A DNA stretch of 64,000 nucleotides from JAJYKC01 sp963823105 (GCA_963823105.1 CAWGKC010000005.1:186001-250000), one strand, 5' to 3'. Shown: positions 38,248 to 47,350, counted from the first letter of the stretch. A program made the numbers and translations. Notes: generated by a model not told the origin, from the sequence alone.

Positions 38248-39552
38248 ATGCGCGAAGTAAACGCCGGCATCGTCGGCTTGGGCAACGTGGGCATGGGCGC
38301 GCTGGAGCTGCTGACCGAGAACGCGGGACAGATCGCCTTGAAGTTGGGCATGCCGCTGCGGGTGGCCGCGGTGTGCAGCCGCGGAGTGGAAGGGAAGCGA
38401 CTGCCGGGGCTCGCGGAAGGCGTACTGCGGACCGCCGATTGGCGCGAAGTGACGACGCATCCGGATATCCAGATCGTGGTGGAATTGGTGGGCGGATGCG
38501 GCGTGGCGCGGGAGATCGTCGAAGCGGCGATCGACAACGGCAAATCGGTGGTCACCGCGAACAAGGAGTTGTTGGCGCAGTGCGGCGAGGAGATTTGGAG
38601 CCGGGCGATCCGCGCCGGAGTGAATCTGGGCATCGAGGCGAGCGTGGCGGGCGGCATTCCGATTCTGGCGGTGCTGCGGGAGGGAATCGCGGGGGATCGC
38701 GTCACCTCGATTCACGGGATATTGAACGGGACTTGCAATTACATTCTCTCGGAAGTGGAACGCAACGGAACGCCATTCGAACGGGTGCTGGAGGAGGCGC
38801 AGCGGCTGGGTTACGCGGAAGCGGACCCGGCCGCCGACGTCGATGGACTGGACGCGCGATCGAAGCTGGCGATTCTGGCGGCGCTGGCGTTTGGGGAGAA
38901 GATCACGCCGTCCGACATTTACACCGAAGGGATTCGGCGGATCACTGGAGTGGATTTTCAATATGCGCATCAACTGGATTACACGATCCGGCTGATCGGC
39001 TCGGCGAGGCAGGGGCCGGATGGGTTGATACTGTCGGTGCGCCCGGCGCTGATTCCGCGAACGACGCCGCTGGCGGGAGTGCGAGGGGCTTATAACGGGA
39101 TTTGCGTGCGGGGGCGGTTCGGCGAAGATACGTTTTATTCCGGACGCGGGGCGGGTGCGTTGCCGACGGGAGTGGCGGTGGTGAGCGACCTGATGAGGGT
39201 GGCGCGCGAGATCCGGTCCGGGAGTCCGGATCGCGTTTCGCCATTCGCGCATGAACGGCTGGGCGAGTATCAGCCGATCCCGGTGACGTGCCTGACGTCG
39301 ACTTACTATCTTCGCTTCCGCGTGGACGACCGGCCGGGAATTATCGCGCGGCTGGCGGCGATTCTGGCGGAGCGCGGGATCAGCGTCGATGCGGTGTTGC
39401 AGATTCCCACGGAGAACTGGCGCGATTTGCCGTTCGTTATTACGACGCAATCGACCACGGAGCAGTCGATTCGGGACGCGGTGGACGCGATGGGAGACGA
39501 GGACTTTCTTAGAGAACGGCCGCTGGCGCTGCCGATGGAGAATTCGTTATGA
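38248..39552 (+). CDS. hom: homoserine dehydrogenase
   Basis: 434 residues. NAD(P)-binding GLGNVGMGAL at the N terminus (10-19), catalytic region with TANKELLAQCGEEIW and the signature GILNGTCNYILSEV, then EADPAADVDGLDARSKLAILA. A C-terminal ACT domain (YYLRFRVDDRPGIIARLAAIL) mediates threonine-type feedback. It reduces aspartate semialdehyde to homoserine for Thr, Met and Ile synthesis. Its stop overlaps the next ATG by 4 bases. Confidence 0.96.
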   Translation: MREVNAGIVGLGNVGMGALELLTENAGQIALKLGMPLRVAAVCSRGVEGKRLPGLAEGVLRTADWREVTTHPDIQIVVELVGGCGVAREIVEAAIDNGKSVVTANKELLAQCGEEIWSRAIRAGVNLGIEASVAGGIPILAVLREGIAGDRVTSIHGILNGTCNYILSEVERNGTPFERVLEEAQRLGYAEADPAADVDGLDARSKLAILAALAFGEKITPSDIYTEGIRRITGVDFQYAHQLDYTIRLIGSARQGPDGLILSVRPALIPRTTPLAGVRGAYNGICVRGRFGEDTFYSGRGAGALPTGVAVVSDLMRVAREIRSGSPDRVSPFAHERLGEYQPIPVTCLTSTYYLRFRVDDRPGIIARLAAILAERGISVDAVLQIPTENWRDLPFVITTQSTTEQSIRDAVDAMGDEDFLRERPLALPMENSL

Positions 39553-40205
39553 AGCCCGCAATGGTTTGGATCGCGGCGGGGATGTTGTGCGCGTTGCCCG
39601 CGGCGGCGCAGGTGGCGGGGGCGGCGAATCGTAACTATCAAACGGAAAAGCAGCGCGCCGATGTGGCGAAGAATCTGACCGGCGCCAAGCGCGATAAGGA
39701 GCAGGCGCCGGAGACGTTGGTGGCGGCGATGAAGCTTTCGCCGGGGGAGACCGTCGGCGACATTGGCACGGGAGTGGGATACATGTTGCCGTATCTGAGC
39801 GCGGCGGCCGGCGAGCGGGGGAAGGTGGTGGCGGAGGACATTTTCCCGGACTTTTTGGACAAGGCGCGGGCCAATGCGAAGAGCAAGGGATTGACGAACG
39901 TGGAGTTCGTGCGGGGGACGGAGACCGATCCGCATTTCGCCGCGAATTCGCTGGACGCGGCGCTGATGCTGGAGGTGTACCACCATCTGAATTATCCGGA
40001 TAAGATGCTGGCGGCGATTCGCGCCGCGATGAAGGACGGCGGGCGGCTGTTCCTCGTGGATTTTCACAAGGAGCCGGGCAGCGACCATATCCGCGCGGAC
40101 GAGGAACAGGTGATTAGCGAAGTGGAAGCGGGCGGATTCCGGCTGGAATCGAAGAGCGAGCGGCCGGGAGGGCGGCAGTACATGGCGGTGTTCGAAAAGA
40201 AGTAA
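39549..40205 (+). CDS. exported class I SAM-dependent methyltransferase-like protein
   Basis: 218 residues. Residues 1-20 form a signal peptide (VWIAAGMLCALPAAAQ). The body is a Rossmann methyltransferase: motif I VGDIGTGVGYMLPYL, an acidic residue after strand 2 (VVAEDIF), and motif IV-like LDAALMLEVYHHLNYP, ending in a ubiE-like region. The cofactor SAM is cytoplasmic, so an exported enzyme is puzzling. Either the N terminus is not cleaved or the domain has another use. Coupled to hom by ATGA. Confidence 0.8.
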   Translation: MKPAMVWIAAGMLCALPAAAQVAGAANRNYQTEKQRADVAKNLTGAKRDKEQAPETLVAAMKLSPGETVGDIGTGVGYMLPYLSAAAGERGKVVAEDIFPDFLDKARANAKSKGLTNVEFVRGTETDPHFAANSLDAALMLEVYHHLNYPDKMLAAIRAAMKDGGRLFLVDFHKEPGSDHIRADEEQVISEVEAGGFRLESKSERPGGRQYMAVFEKK

Positions 40206-40283
40206 GAGTGGATCTTCCGCCTCCGCTCGGTAGAGACTCTCAACTCACGTCGGCGCTGCGGTTTGCTAAACTGAGAATTCCCC

Positions 40284-40359
40284 GGCCAGGTAGCTCAGTT
40301 GGTAGAGCGCAGCCCTGAAAAGGCTGGCGTCGGCGGTTCAAGTCCGTCCCTGGCCACCA
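40284..40359 (+). tRNA. tRNA-Phe (anticodon GAA)
   Basis: 76 nt with CCA. The acceptor GGCCAGG (40284-40290) pairs with CCTGGCC (40349-40355). The anticodon stem CAGCC/GGCTG encloses CTGAAAA with GAA at 40317-40319, and the T arm contains GGTTCAAGTCC. Stands alone between hom-linked genes and the PadR gene. Confidence 0.97.
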
Positions 40360-40609
40360 ATTTTTCAATCGCTTACAGAGATTTCACGTCGGCTATTGGC
40401 TCCGATTCGTTCCAGCTCCAGCGCGCCGGTGGTGTCTTGAGTTGAGCTCCGCCGACCTACCGTAAAGATAGACTGAGGCCGGGAGTCGTCGTGGCGTTTC
40501 CTGGATTTCGCGACATCGAAGAGCGGAACGGCGGTCTCTACGGAGCGGGTGGCGCGTGCCGCTCGACTCCGCGCTAATCGATTTCCGGGAGGACGATGAA
40601 TGCCTTGCG

Positions 40610-40641
40610 CTTCTACACATCCTGTGATATACGTGTAGAAG
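40610..40641. promoter_or_regulatory. inverted repeat, probable PadR operator
   Basis: CTTCTACAC (40610-40618) and GTGTAGAAG (40633-40641) form a perfect 9-bp inverted repeat with a 14-bp spacer. It lies 13 bases before the padR-like start, with centre-to-start distance suitable for autoregulation of the padR-permease operon. Confidence 0.65.
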
Positions 40642-40654
40642 AGCGAGGTATTCG

Positions 40655-40999
40655 ATGGCGGTGAAGTCCGATTTGCCGCAAGGCACTCTGGATTTATTGA
40701 TTCTCAAAGTGGTCACGCTGGGGCCGGTGCATGGATACGCGATCGCGCAGCGGCTGCAACAGGTGTCGCGCGATGTGGTGCAGGTTCCGCAGGGTTCGCT
40801 TTACCCGGCGCTGCACCGGCTGGAGAATCGCGGTCTACTGGCGGCGGATTGGAAGGAGACCGAGACCGGGCGGGAGGCGAAGTTTTACCGGCTGACGAAG
40901 AAAGGGCGGGCGGCGCTGGAGGCGGAAGCGGCGAGCTGGCAGCGGCTGACGGAGGCGGTTGGGCTGATCCTGGGGATGGCCGAAGGCGGCGGGCGATGA
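40655..40999 (+). CDS. PadR-family transcriptional regulator
   Basis: 114 residues, the short PadR type with an N-terminal winged helix (GTLDLLILKVVTLGPVHGYAIAQRL), then VPQGSLYPALHRLENRGLL and the wing EAKFYRLTKKGRAALE. PadR proteins with this layout repress neighbouring efflux or ABC permease genes. It overlaps the next gene by ATGA and has an inverted-repeat operator just upstream. Confidence 0.93.
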   Translation: MAVKSDLPQGTLDLLILKVVTLGPVHGYAIAQRLQQVSRDVVQVPQGSLYPALHRLENRGLLAADWKETETGREAKFYRLTKKGRAALEAEAASWQRLTEAVGLILGMAEGGGR

Positions 41000-43641
41000 C
41001 GTGGTGGGGGCGGTTGTGGCGGCGCGGGACGATGGAGGAGCAACTGGATCGCGAGCTTCGATTCCACATCGAACAACACGCGAGCGATTTGATGGCGCAA
41101 GGGCAGGCGCCTGAGGAAGCGCGGCGGCAGGCGAGGCTCGCTCTTGGGGGCCCGGAGCAAGTGAAAGAAGAGTGCCGCGACGCCCGCGGCACGCGCTGGC
41201 TGGAAGACCTGTGGCAAGACTTCCGCTATGCGCTGCGCGGGTTTCGGCAGAGGCCGGGGTTTGCGGCGGTGGCGCTTTGCACACTCGCGCTGGGCAGTGG
41301 AGCGACTACCGTCATGTTCAGCGTGATCGACGGGGTTTTGTTGAAGCCGCTTCCTTACCCGGAACCCGGCCGGCTCTTCAAAGTGGACGAACAGACAAAG
41401 GGCGTCACCGACTACCGGTGGGGCGATCGATGGGCGTTCGCCTACCCTAATTTTCTCGATTGCCAGCGCGCGAGCCGCTCGCTGGCGATGGCGGCGTGGC
41501 GCTACAACGGCGGAACGGTGAGCGGCTCCGGGCTCCCTGAGTACGTTGACGGTCTCGAAGTTTCGTCGGACCTGTTCTCCGTTCTGGGCGTCACTCTCTC
41601 GCGAGGGCGCGCCTTCCGGGCTGAGGAAGACCGGCTTGGCGCGCCGCCGGCGATCGTCATCAGCGACGGTTTATGGCGGCGCCGCTTCGGAGGAAACCCG
41701 GCGGCGATCGGCATGCCGCTCGTCTTTGAAGGAAAGGCCTATACGGTGATCGGCATCACGCCCGCGAATTTCCGTTTGCAGGACGCGGATGTGTTCACTC
41801 CGCTTGGACAGGACACGCAGCCGGTGATGCGGAACCGCGAAGTACATCCGGGGATTCAGGTTTGGGCGCGGCTCCGGCCCGGCGCGACGGCGGGTCAGGC
41901 GCAGGCAGAGCTTGAGTTGATTGGCCGCCGCCTGGCCGGAGAGTACCCGAAATCCAATTCAGGCCGCGGATTCGTCGCGGAGCCGCTGCGCGCGGATGTG
42001 GGAGACGTGGGGTCCACGCTATGGTTATTGCTGGGCGCGGTCGGGCTGGTGCTGCTGGTCGCATGCGCCAACGTCGCGAGCCTGTTGCTGGCGCGAGCCG
42101 TTTCCCGCGAACGGGAACTTGCCATGCGCCTCGCCCTCGGTGCGGGCCGGGGCCGGCTGGTACGTCAGTGCCTGACCGAGAGCGCGGTGTTGGGACTATT
42201 CGGAGGCGTGTTCGGTGTATTGCTCGCGGCGTTGGGTATTCGCCCGTTTGTCGCGTTGTGGCCGGGCAGTTTGCCGCGAGCCGAGGAGGTGGGTCTCGAT
42301 GGGCGCGTGCTGCTCGTCGCGGTCTTAGTCTCGCTGGCGAGCGGCCTCCTGTTCGGACTGGCGCCGGCGCTCCGCGCACCGGGACTTGAACTGGATCGGG
42401 CGCTCCGCGCTGGAGCGCGAACGGTGGTGGGAAGCTCGCGCCGCCTGCACGGGGTCTTCGTCGTATCGGAGATCGCCCTGGCGGTGGTGCTGCTGGTGTC
42501 GGCGGGGATATTGGGGCGCACGCTGCTCCGGTTGTCGTCCGTCAACCCCGGCGTAGACATCCACAACGTGCTGACGGCTCGAATGGCGCTTTCCCCGGAC
42601 GCGCTGGCGGATCCTGGGCGGATTCGCGCGGCGTGGCGGGAGGTGCTGGATCGCGCGCGCCGCGTTCCGGGGGTGCGGTCGGTTGCCATGATCGACACGG
42701 TGCCGATGCGCGAAGGCGACAACCAACTCGGGTACTGGACCACTCCGGCCGAGCCGTCCCGTAGCGAGAAACCTCTGGCGTTGGCAAACAGCGTGACGCC
42801 GGATTATCTGAAGGTCATGGGCATCCGGCTGCGGCGGGGGCGGTTCTTTAACGAATACGACCGCCGGGGCAGCGAGGCCGTCGTTGTGATCGACGAGGTG
42901 ATGGCGAAACACGCCTTCGGAGGCGAGGATGCGATCGGAAAGCGATTGTGGTCGGATTTGGTTCCCGGCCCGATGCGGGTGGTGGGCGTGGTGGGCCATG
43001 TGAAGCAGTGGGGACTGGCCGGCGATGACCAAGCCGCGGTTCGCGACCAATTCTATTACCCGTTCGCCCAGGTTCCGGACACCTATCTGCGCCGCTGGTC
43101 CGAGCTGATGTCGATCGCGGTCCGGACTACGGTGGAACCAGCGGGTCTGGTGGAACCATTGAGGCGCGCGGAGCGCGGGGAGACGGGCGATCAGGTTCTG
43201 TACGCGGTTCACACGATGGAGCAACTGGCGAGAGCGACGCTGGCGCGGCAACGCTTCCTGCTGCTGTTGTTCGGCATTTTCGCCGGTCTGGCGCTGACGC
43301 TGGCGTGCATCGGAATTTATGGCGTGCTGGCATACTTGACGAGCCAACGCGTGCCGGAATTCGGCGTGCGCATGGCGTTGGGTGCGAGCGCGGGCGGCGT
43401 GATGCGGATGGTGCTGCGGCAGAGCCTGGGGATGATCGCGGCGGGCGCGGGGTTGGGGATTGCCGGCGCGTTGGCGGCGGGGAGGGTGTTGGAGCGATTC
43501 GTCGCGGGCGTGCGGCCGGCGGATCCGTTGACCTTCGCCGTTATGACCGGCGTGCTCGTGCTCGCCGCGCTGTTCGCCAGTTTTGTACCCGCGCGGCGGG
43601 CGAGCCGGATCGACCCAATGAGCGCGCTGAGGCAGGAGTAG
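40996..43641 (+). CDS. ADOP-type ABC transporter permease (MacB/FtsX-like)
   Basis: 881 residues from ATG 40996. An acidobacterial N-terminal helix (EEQLDRELRFHIEQHASDL) is followed by two MacB-like periplasmic domains and eight membrane helices. The FtsX segments are LLLGAVGLVLLVACANVASLLLARA with ERELAMRLALGAGRGRLVRQ, and near the C terminus GVLAYLTSQRVPEFGVRMALGAS. This fits the 'acidobacterial duplicated orphan permease' family, which lacks a dedicated ATPase gene nearby. Probable export or stress role; substrate unknown. Regulated by the PadR protein it overlaps. Confidence 0.92.
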   Translation: MTWWGRLWRRGTMEEQLDRELRFHIEQHASDLMAQGQAPEEARRQARLALGGPEQVKEECRDARGTRWLEDLWQDFRYALRGFRQRPGFAAVALCTLALGSGATTVMFSVIDGVLLKPLPYPEPGRLFKVDEQTKGVTDYRWGDRWAFAYPNFLDCQRASRSLAMAAWRYNGGTVSGSGLPEYVDGLEVSSDLFSVLGVTLSRGRAFRAEEDRLGAPPAIVISDGLWRRRFGGNPAAIGMPLVFEGKAYTVIGITPANFRLQDADVFTPLGQDTQPVMRNREVHPGIQVWARLRPGATAGQAQAELELIGRRLAGEYPKSNSGRGFVAEPLRADVGDVGSTLWLLLGAVGLVLLVACANVASLLLARAVSRERELAMRLALGAGRGRLVRQCLTESAVLGLFGGVFGVLLAALGIRPFVALWPGSLPRAEEVGLDGRVLLVAVLVSLASGLLFGLAPALRAPGLELDRALRAGARTVVGSSRRLHGVFVVSEIALAVVLLVSAGILGRTLLRLSSVNPGVDIHNVLTARMALSPDALADPGRIRAAWREVLDRARRVPGVRSVAMIDTVPMREGDNQLGYWTTPAEPSRSEKPLALANSVTPDYLKVMGIRLRRGRFFNEYDRRGSEAVVVIDEVMAKHAFGGEDAIGKRLWSDLVPGPMRVVGVVGHVKQWGLAGDDQAAVRDQFYYPFAQVPDTYLRRWSELMSIAVRTTVEPAGLVEPLRRAERGETGDQVLYAVHTMEQLARATLARQRFLLLLFGIFAGLALTLACIGIYGVLAYLTSQRVPEFGVRMALGASAGGVMRMVLRQSLGMIAAGAGLGIAGALAAGRVLERFVAGVRPADPLTFAVMTGVLVLAALFASFVPARRASRIDPMSALRQE

Positions 43642-43723
43642 GGGATCGCAAGCGCCCACGCACTAACCGCGACGAGAATGGTCCCCGGGGGCGACGAAGA
43701 TCAAGTCGCCGTCGCTACTGGAG

Positions 43724-44118
43724 CTAGAGGAGTTCGGATTGGCGCGCTAGTTCACCCGCAAGAAATTCCGCCGTCTCCTTGTCGTCGGACCTGTAGGGGA
43801 TGTCTACGATATTTCCATGCACCGATTCGGGAACAGGGGGATCGGCGAGTATTTCTAAGGCTGTTCCATCTTTCTTTTTGACGGATCTGACGGCCGCGGA
43901 CTCGATTCTTGCAATGCCCTTCAATGTCAGGCTGTTCTGAGAACTTGCGCAGACACAGCCACGGAAATGCCGTCCGGGTCCTTCTTCTCCCACGATCTAT
44001 CGGGACGTTCAATTTCTCTCCGCAGGTAGGCTTCGAATGTAATTTTGCGATCAGCGTCGACGAACTTCGCCTTGAGCAGGCCCCTAAAGACCGCTCCTCC
44101 ATTCGGGAGAAGAATCAT
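43724..44118 (-). CDS. conserved hypothetical protein, probably one gene split by an indel
   Basis: The N-terminal part from ATG 44118 is MILLPNGGAVFRGLLKAKF followed by a basic stretch and SWEKKDPDGISVAVSAQ. The C-terminal part in another frame is LTLKGIARIESAAVRSVKK and NIVDIPYRSDDKETAEFLAGELARQ. A -1 (or +2) change near 43935 joins them into about 131 residues. Without it there are two overlapping fragments (43927-44118, 43724-43993). Third gene of the minus-strand operon; no function assigned. I recall similar short hypothetical proteins with the C-terminal NI...LPY...A-LA-LA pattern. Confidence 0.5.
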
Positions 44119-44131
44119 TTGCCGGGCCTCG

Positions 44132-44821
44132 TTACCGGCTTTTTGCTAGCCAGCGGAGGCGACTGCTTAGGGACTCGGAAGTGGCTTTTTCGCTGCCATG
44201 CTCGATGGAGCGACGACCGATGAGGCGTTCGTAATAAATGTAGGGCTCGGAGTATGCTGGACAGATCAACCGGACATTCCGCGTGGATGACTGCCACGTA
44301 ATTCGGATTGCACCGTCAAGGGGGATGACGCTCGCCACGAAGCGAAATCCACTTGCGAGGAGGCGCGATCCCTCTATGAGGTCCTTGCTTCCATGTAGTG
44401 CCTCCTTGGTTGGCTCGGGTTCGCTCTCATCACGTTCGTCTAACATTGCGGCGTCGATTCGTCGAAGGATATCCTCCGTGCGCTCGAGCATGACCCTCGG
44501 TGCGGACACCCACTCATGTGCGGATGCTGGAAATACCGCATGGCGAGTTGATCCAATGTCGCGCGAATGGTTAAATCGACGGACGGCGTTTTCTATCGGA
44601 ATAAATTGGAACTTCCGCTGTCGCTCAATCGTCGTCCTCAGCGCGGATGCCCAAACATCCGCAGGAATTGGGAACGCCGTACTGACAGTGCCTTCGGTGT
44701 CCCGCGTCCGATCAATTGGGCGATTGGCGTCAGGTGTCAGCAGAAATTTGAACGTCGGCGGACTGAAGGCGGTCGGCAGACTGACGCCCGTCAATGGATA
44801 GGTAGCTGTCGCGGCAGTCAT
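44132..44821 (-). CDS. hypothetical protein
   Basis: 229 residues. The N-terminal half is rich in Thr and Pro and the middle has an acidic segment DERDESEPEPTKEAL. The C-terminal third ends with a beta pattern IRITWQSSTRNVRLICPAYSEPYIYYERL, typical of small conserved domains ending in 'YIYyE'. Two repeated openings, VWASALRTTIERQRKFQFIP and EWVSAPRVMLERTEDILRR, suggest an internal duplication. Start overlaps the upstream gene by ATGA. No recognised function. Confidence 0.6.
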   Translation of the reverse strand: MTAATATYPLTGVSLPTAFSPPTFKFLLTPDANRPIDRTRDTEGTVSTAFPIPADVWASALRTTIERQRKFQFIPIENAVRRFNHSRDIGSTRHAVFPASAHEWVSAPRVMLERTEDILRRIDAAMLDERDESEPEPTKEALHGSKDLIEGSRLLASGFRFVASVIPLDGAIRITWQSSTRNVRLICPAYSEPYIYYERLIGRRSIEHGSEKATSESLSSRLRWLAKSR

Positions 44822-45204
44822 GGCTCCAAACTCGATTCCGATGCTCGTTCCTTCTTGGCGTCCATGTGGGAAACAATCTCCTGCCCTCTCTGAATGAAAA
44901 GCCTGAACGTGAATTCGCTCATCGCGATTCGCTGCAACACAAAAAAGTCAAGCTTGACTGGGGTAGGTTCCGCGGCAGATTCGCGAGGCTGCTGCGATGA
45001 GCCGGCCGCGGTTATATCTTCTGGCCGAATGATTCCAAGATCGATATAAAAGTCGGTGCCGACCGCCAGGATTTCGGCATTGTTCACGAATAACGGCCCA
45101 AGATCGGGCGTATTGCCTTCTTCGTGGCCTAGAATGATTTTCTTACTCTGGACAACGATCTCGCTGGCGGATACGCCACGTTTTCCTGTTTGAGGTTGGT
45201 CCAT
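44818..45204 (-). CDS. DUF3467-like protein
   Basis: 128 residues. LFVNNAEILAVGTDFYIDLGIIRPED and LDFFVLQRIAMSEFTFRLFIQRGQEIV follow the DUF3467 pattern (short proteins of unknown function with 'fvNyaev' and 'mspe-akrLl-lLq' blocks). An insert of about 25 residues separates them. First gene of a three-gene minus-strand operon (45204-43724), coupled to the second by ATGA. Upstream 45205-45540 shows no gene I can support. Confidence 0.6.
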   Translation of the reverse strand: MDQPQTGKRGVSASEIVVQSKKIILGHEEGNTPDLGPLFVNNAEILAVGTDFYIDLGIIRPEDITAAGSSQQPRESAAEPTPVKLDFFVLQRIAMSEFTFRLFIQRGQEIVSHMDAKKERASESSLEP

Positions 45205-45540
45205 ATTTACCTCCGGGCCGTTCTAGCTTATCACTGCTGTGGCGTACCAAATGGTTCAGCAAGCCGTCTGGGGAGTGCTCACTTCGTGCCCAAATTTCAG
45301 GATAGCAGGTCGCCTATTTCCCAACCCGAGTCGTGATCGCCGGTTCCACCGCTGTCGTGAACGGCGGTCCCGATGGAACTCGGGAGTCTGGCGCGGCGAA
45401 GAAGAGCCGAGGTTTCCACGGATTGGTGGCGTGATGGGAAGCCTCGGCCAATTCGTCGAATCGTAATGCTCAGCAGTCCACGTGCCACCGAAGCGGTGCG
45501 ACAATAAGGATTAGCCTGGAAACCGGGTGGTCAGGGAGGT
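45205..45540. other. gene-free interval before hpnH
   Basis: Both strands carry only short open frames (such as 45239-45466 and 45256-45504) with no start context, no homolog I recognise and atypical composition. It must contain divergent promoters for the DUF3467 operon and hpnH, but I could not identify convincing hexamers. Confidence 0.4.
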
Positions 45541-46674
45541 GTGCGTTTGGCGGTTCCGATTTCGCAGATGTGGACGGTGGCGAGCTACGTTTTGAGGCAG
45601 AGGCTGGCGGGGCGGAAGCGGTATCCGCTGGTGTTGATGCTGGAGCCGCTGTTCCGCTGCAATCTGGCTTGCGCGGGGTGCGGGAAGATTCAATATCCGG
45701 CGCATATTCTGAAGGCTGAGCTGACGCCGGAGGAATGTTTCCGGGCGGTGGAGGAATGCGGCGCGCCGATGGTGTCGATTCCGGGCGGCGAGCCGCTGAT
45801 GCATCCGCGGATTCAGGAGATCGTCGATGGCCTCGTTGCGCGGAAGAAGTACATTTACCTTTGCACCAACGCGCTGCTGCTGAAGGAAAAGATCGGACTG
45901 TTCCAGCCGAGTAAGTATCTGACGTTTTCCGTACACATGGATGGGGAGAAAGAGCATCACGATTTATCCGTTTGCCGCGAGGGCGGGTACGAGCTGGCGG
46001 TGGAGGGGTTGAAAGAAGCGGTGAAGCGCGGGTTCCGGGTGACGACGAATACGACGCTGTTCGACGGCGCGGATCCGCAAAGCGTGCGCGATTTCTTCGA
46101 CGACATGATGGCGCTGGGCGTGGAAGGGATGATGCTGTCGCCGGGGTATTCCTACGACAAAGCTCCCGATCAGCAGCATTTCCTGGGCAAGGAGCCGACG
46201 CGGCGGCTGTTCCACACGATTCTTTCCAATCGCAAGGCGGCGTGGCGCTTCAACCTTTCGCCGCTGTTTCTGGAGTACCTGATGGGCAAACAGGATTACG
46301 CCTGCACGCCGTGGGGCATGCCGACGTTCAACCTGTTCGGCTGGCAGAAGCCGTGCTATCTGCTGCAGGACGGCTACGCCGATACGTTCGCCGAATTGAT
46401 GGAAGAGACCGAGTGGGCGCGCTACGGGACGGAATCGGGAAATCCGAAGTGCGCCAATTGCATGGTGCATAGCGGGTACGAGGCGTCGGCGGTGCATGCG
46501 ACGTTCAATTCGCTCCGCGGATTTTTGGCGACGGTGCGGGGAACGCTGTTCACGAAGTATCCGAGCGCGGCGGCGCTGGAGGCGTTGAAGGCTCCGGTGA
46601 AACCGGCGCACGGGCCGGCGGGGCTGGTGCAGATCGGCGCGGCGCGCGAGGCGGCGGAAGAGATCGAAGCGTGA
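45541..46674 (+). CDS. hpnH: adenosyl-hopene transferase, radical SAM
   Basis: 377 residues from a GTG at 45541 with GGGAGGT just upstream. Radical SAM cluster motif CNLACAGC, then the HpnH-type continuation GKIQYPAHILK; SIPGGEPLMHP; the auxiliary region TPWGMPTFNLFGWQKPCYLL and CANCMVHSGYE near the C terminus. HpnH adds the 5'-deoxyadenosyl group to diploptene in bacteriohopanepolyol synthesis. No other hopanoid genes are adjacent except possibly the coupled partner downstream. Confidence 0.93.
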   Translation: MRLAVPISQMWTVASYVLRQRLAGRKRYPLVLMLEPLFRCNLACAGCGKIQYPAHILKAELTPEECFRAVEECGAPMVSIPGGEPLMHPRIQEIVDGLVARKKYIYLCTNALLLKEKIGLFQPSKYLTFSVHMDGEKEHHDLSVCREGGYELAVEGLKEAVKRGFRVTTNTTLFDGADPQSVRDFFDDMMALGVEGMMLSPGYSYDKAPDQQHFLGKEPTRRLFHTILSNRKAAWRFNLSPLFLEYLMGKQDYACTPWGMPTFNLFGWQKPCYLLQDGYADTFAELMEETEWARYGTESGNPKCANCMVHSGYEASAVHATFNSLRGFLATVRGTLFTKYPSAAALEALKAPVKPAHGPAGLVQIGAAREAAEEIEA

Positions 46675-47051
46675 GCGGGCAGGCGGGCGCGCAGGAGAAT
46701 TTGCAGGGGACGCAGTGGCCTTCGGCGACGGAGGAGGATCTGCGGACGGGGTTGGAGAAGGCGTTCGATTACCGGGGCGACGTGACGATTACGCGGCGCG
46801 ATGGGACGCGAATCGAAGGCTATATTTTCGACCGGAGGACGGGGAAGACGCTGGCCGAATCGGTGGTGCGGCTGCTTCCGAAAGACCGGCGGGAGAAGAT
46901 CGCCATCGCCTATGCGGAGATCGCGGCGCTGGAGTTCACGGGGCGGGATACGGCGGCGGGGAAGAGCTGGGAAGCGTGGATGAAAAAGTATTGGGAGAAG
47001 AAGGCGGCGGGAGAGAAGCAGATCGAGTTGAAGCCGGAGACGTTGGAGTAG
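46671..47051 (+). CDS. hypothetical protein coupled to hpnH
   Basis: 126 residues starting with GTG at 46671, which overlaps the hpnH stop (GTGA). Residues ~30-60 form a small beta unit (YRGDVTITRRDGTRIEGYIFDR) and ~85-100 a helix-turn (REKIAIAYAEIAALEFTGRD); the C terminus is Lys/Glu rich. The stop-start overlap implies co-translation with HpnH, so a hopanoid-linked role is likely, but the molecular function is unknown. Confidence 0.65.
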   Translation: MSGQAGAQENLQGTQWPSATEEDLRTGLEKAFDYRGDVTITRRDGTRIEGYIFDRRTGKTLAESVVRLLPKDRREKIAIAYAEIAALEFTGRDTAAGKSWEAWMKKYWEKKAAGEKQIELKPETLE

Positions 47052-47059
47052 CGGATCGC

Positions 47060-47263
47060 GAGCGGGGGTTCCGGCTGCCGGGCGCTACGCATATTGGGCA
47101 CGCGCGGCCGGGATCCTCGACCAGGTGGCGTAGCGCGCCGAACGCCTTCCGGCCCAACGCGATGGACGTGTTGCCCTTCCACACGTACTCGCTGGCGATA
47201 TCCAGCCGGAAGGATGGGAAGATATTTTGGGCGTGAGCGGACGAACGGGGCAGCCTTCGATTA
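47060..47263 (-). pseudogene. remnant of a winged-helix (CadC/OmpR-type) regulator N terminus
   Basis: Read on the minus strand, the interval encodes IFPSFRLDIASEYVWKGN followed by ALGRKAFGALRHLVEDPGR. This is the start of the Trans_reg_C winged-helix domain common in acidobacterial sensor-like regulators ('FRLD...L..G..I.L-pKaFalLryLve-PGr'). There is no start codon, and after PGR the sequence leaves the family. I read it as a truncated relic; the 299-base gap 47052-47350 holds nothing else I can support. Confidence 0.55.
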
Positions 47264-47350
47264 TTCTATCCCCAGACGCGGCGTCCGGCCAGTTGGCGAA
47301 GAACGAGGTAGGCTGGAGACGATGGGCATGTCGCAGGAGAAGGGTCCGCC

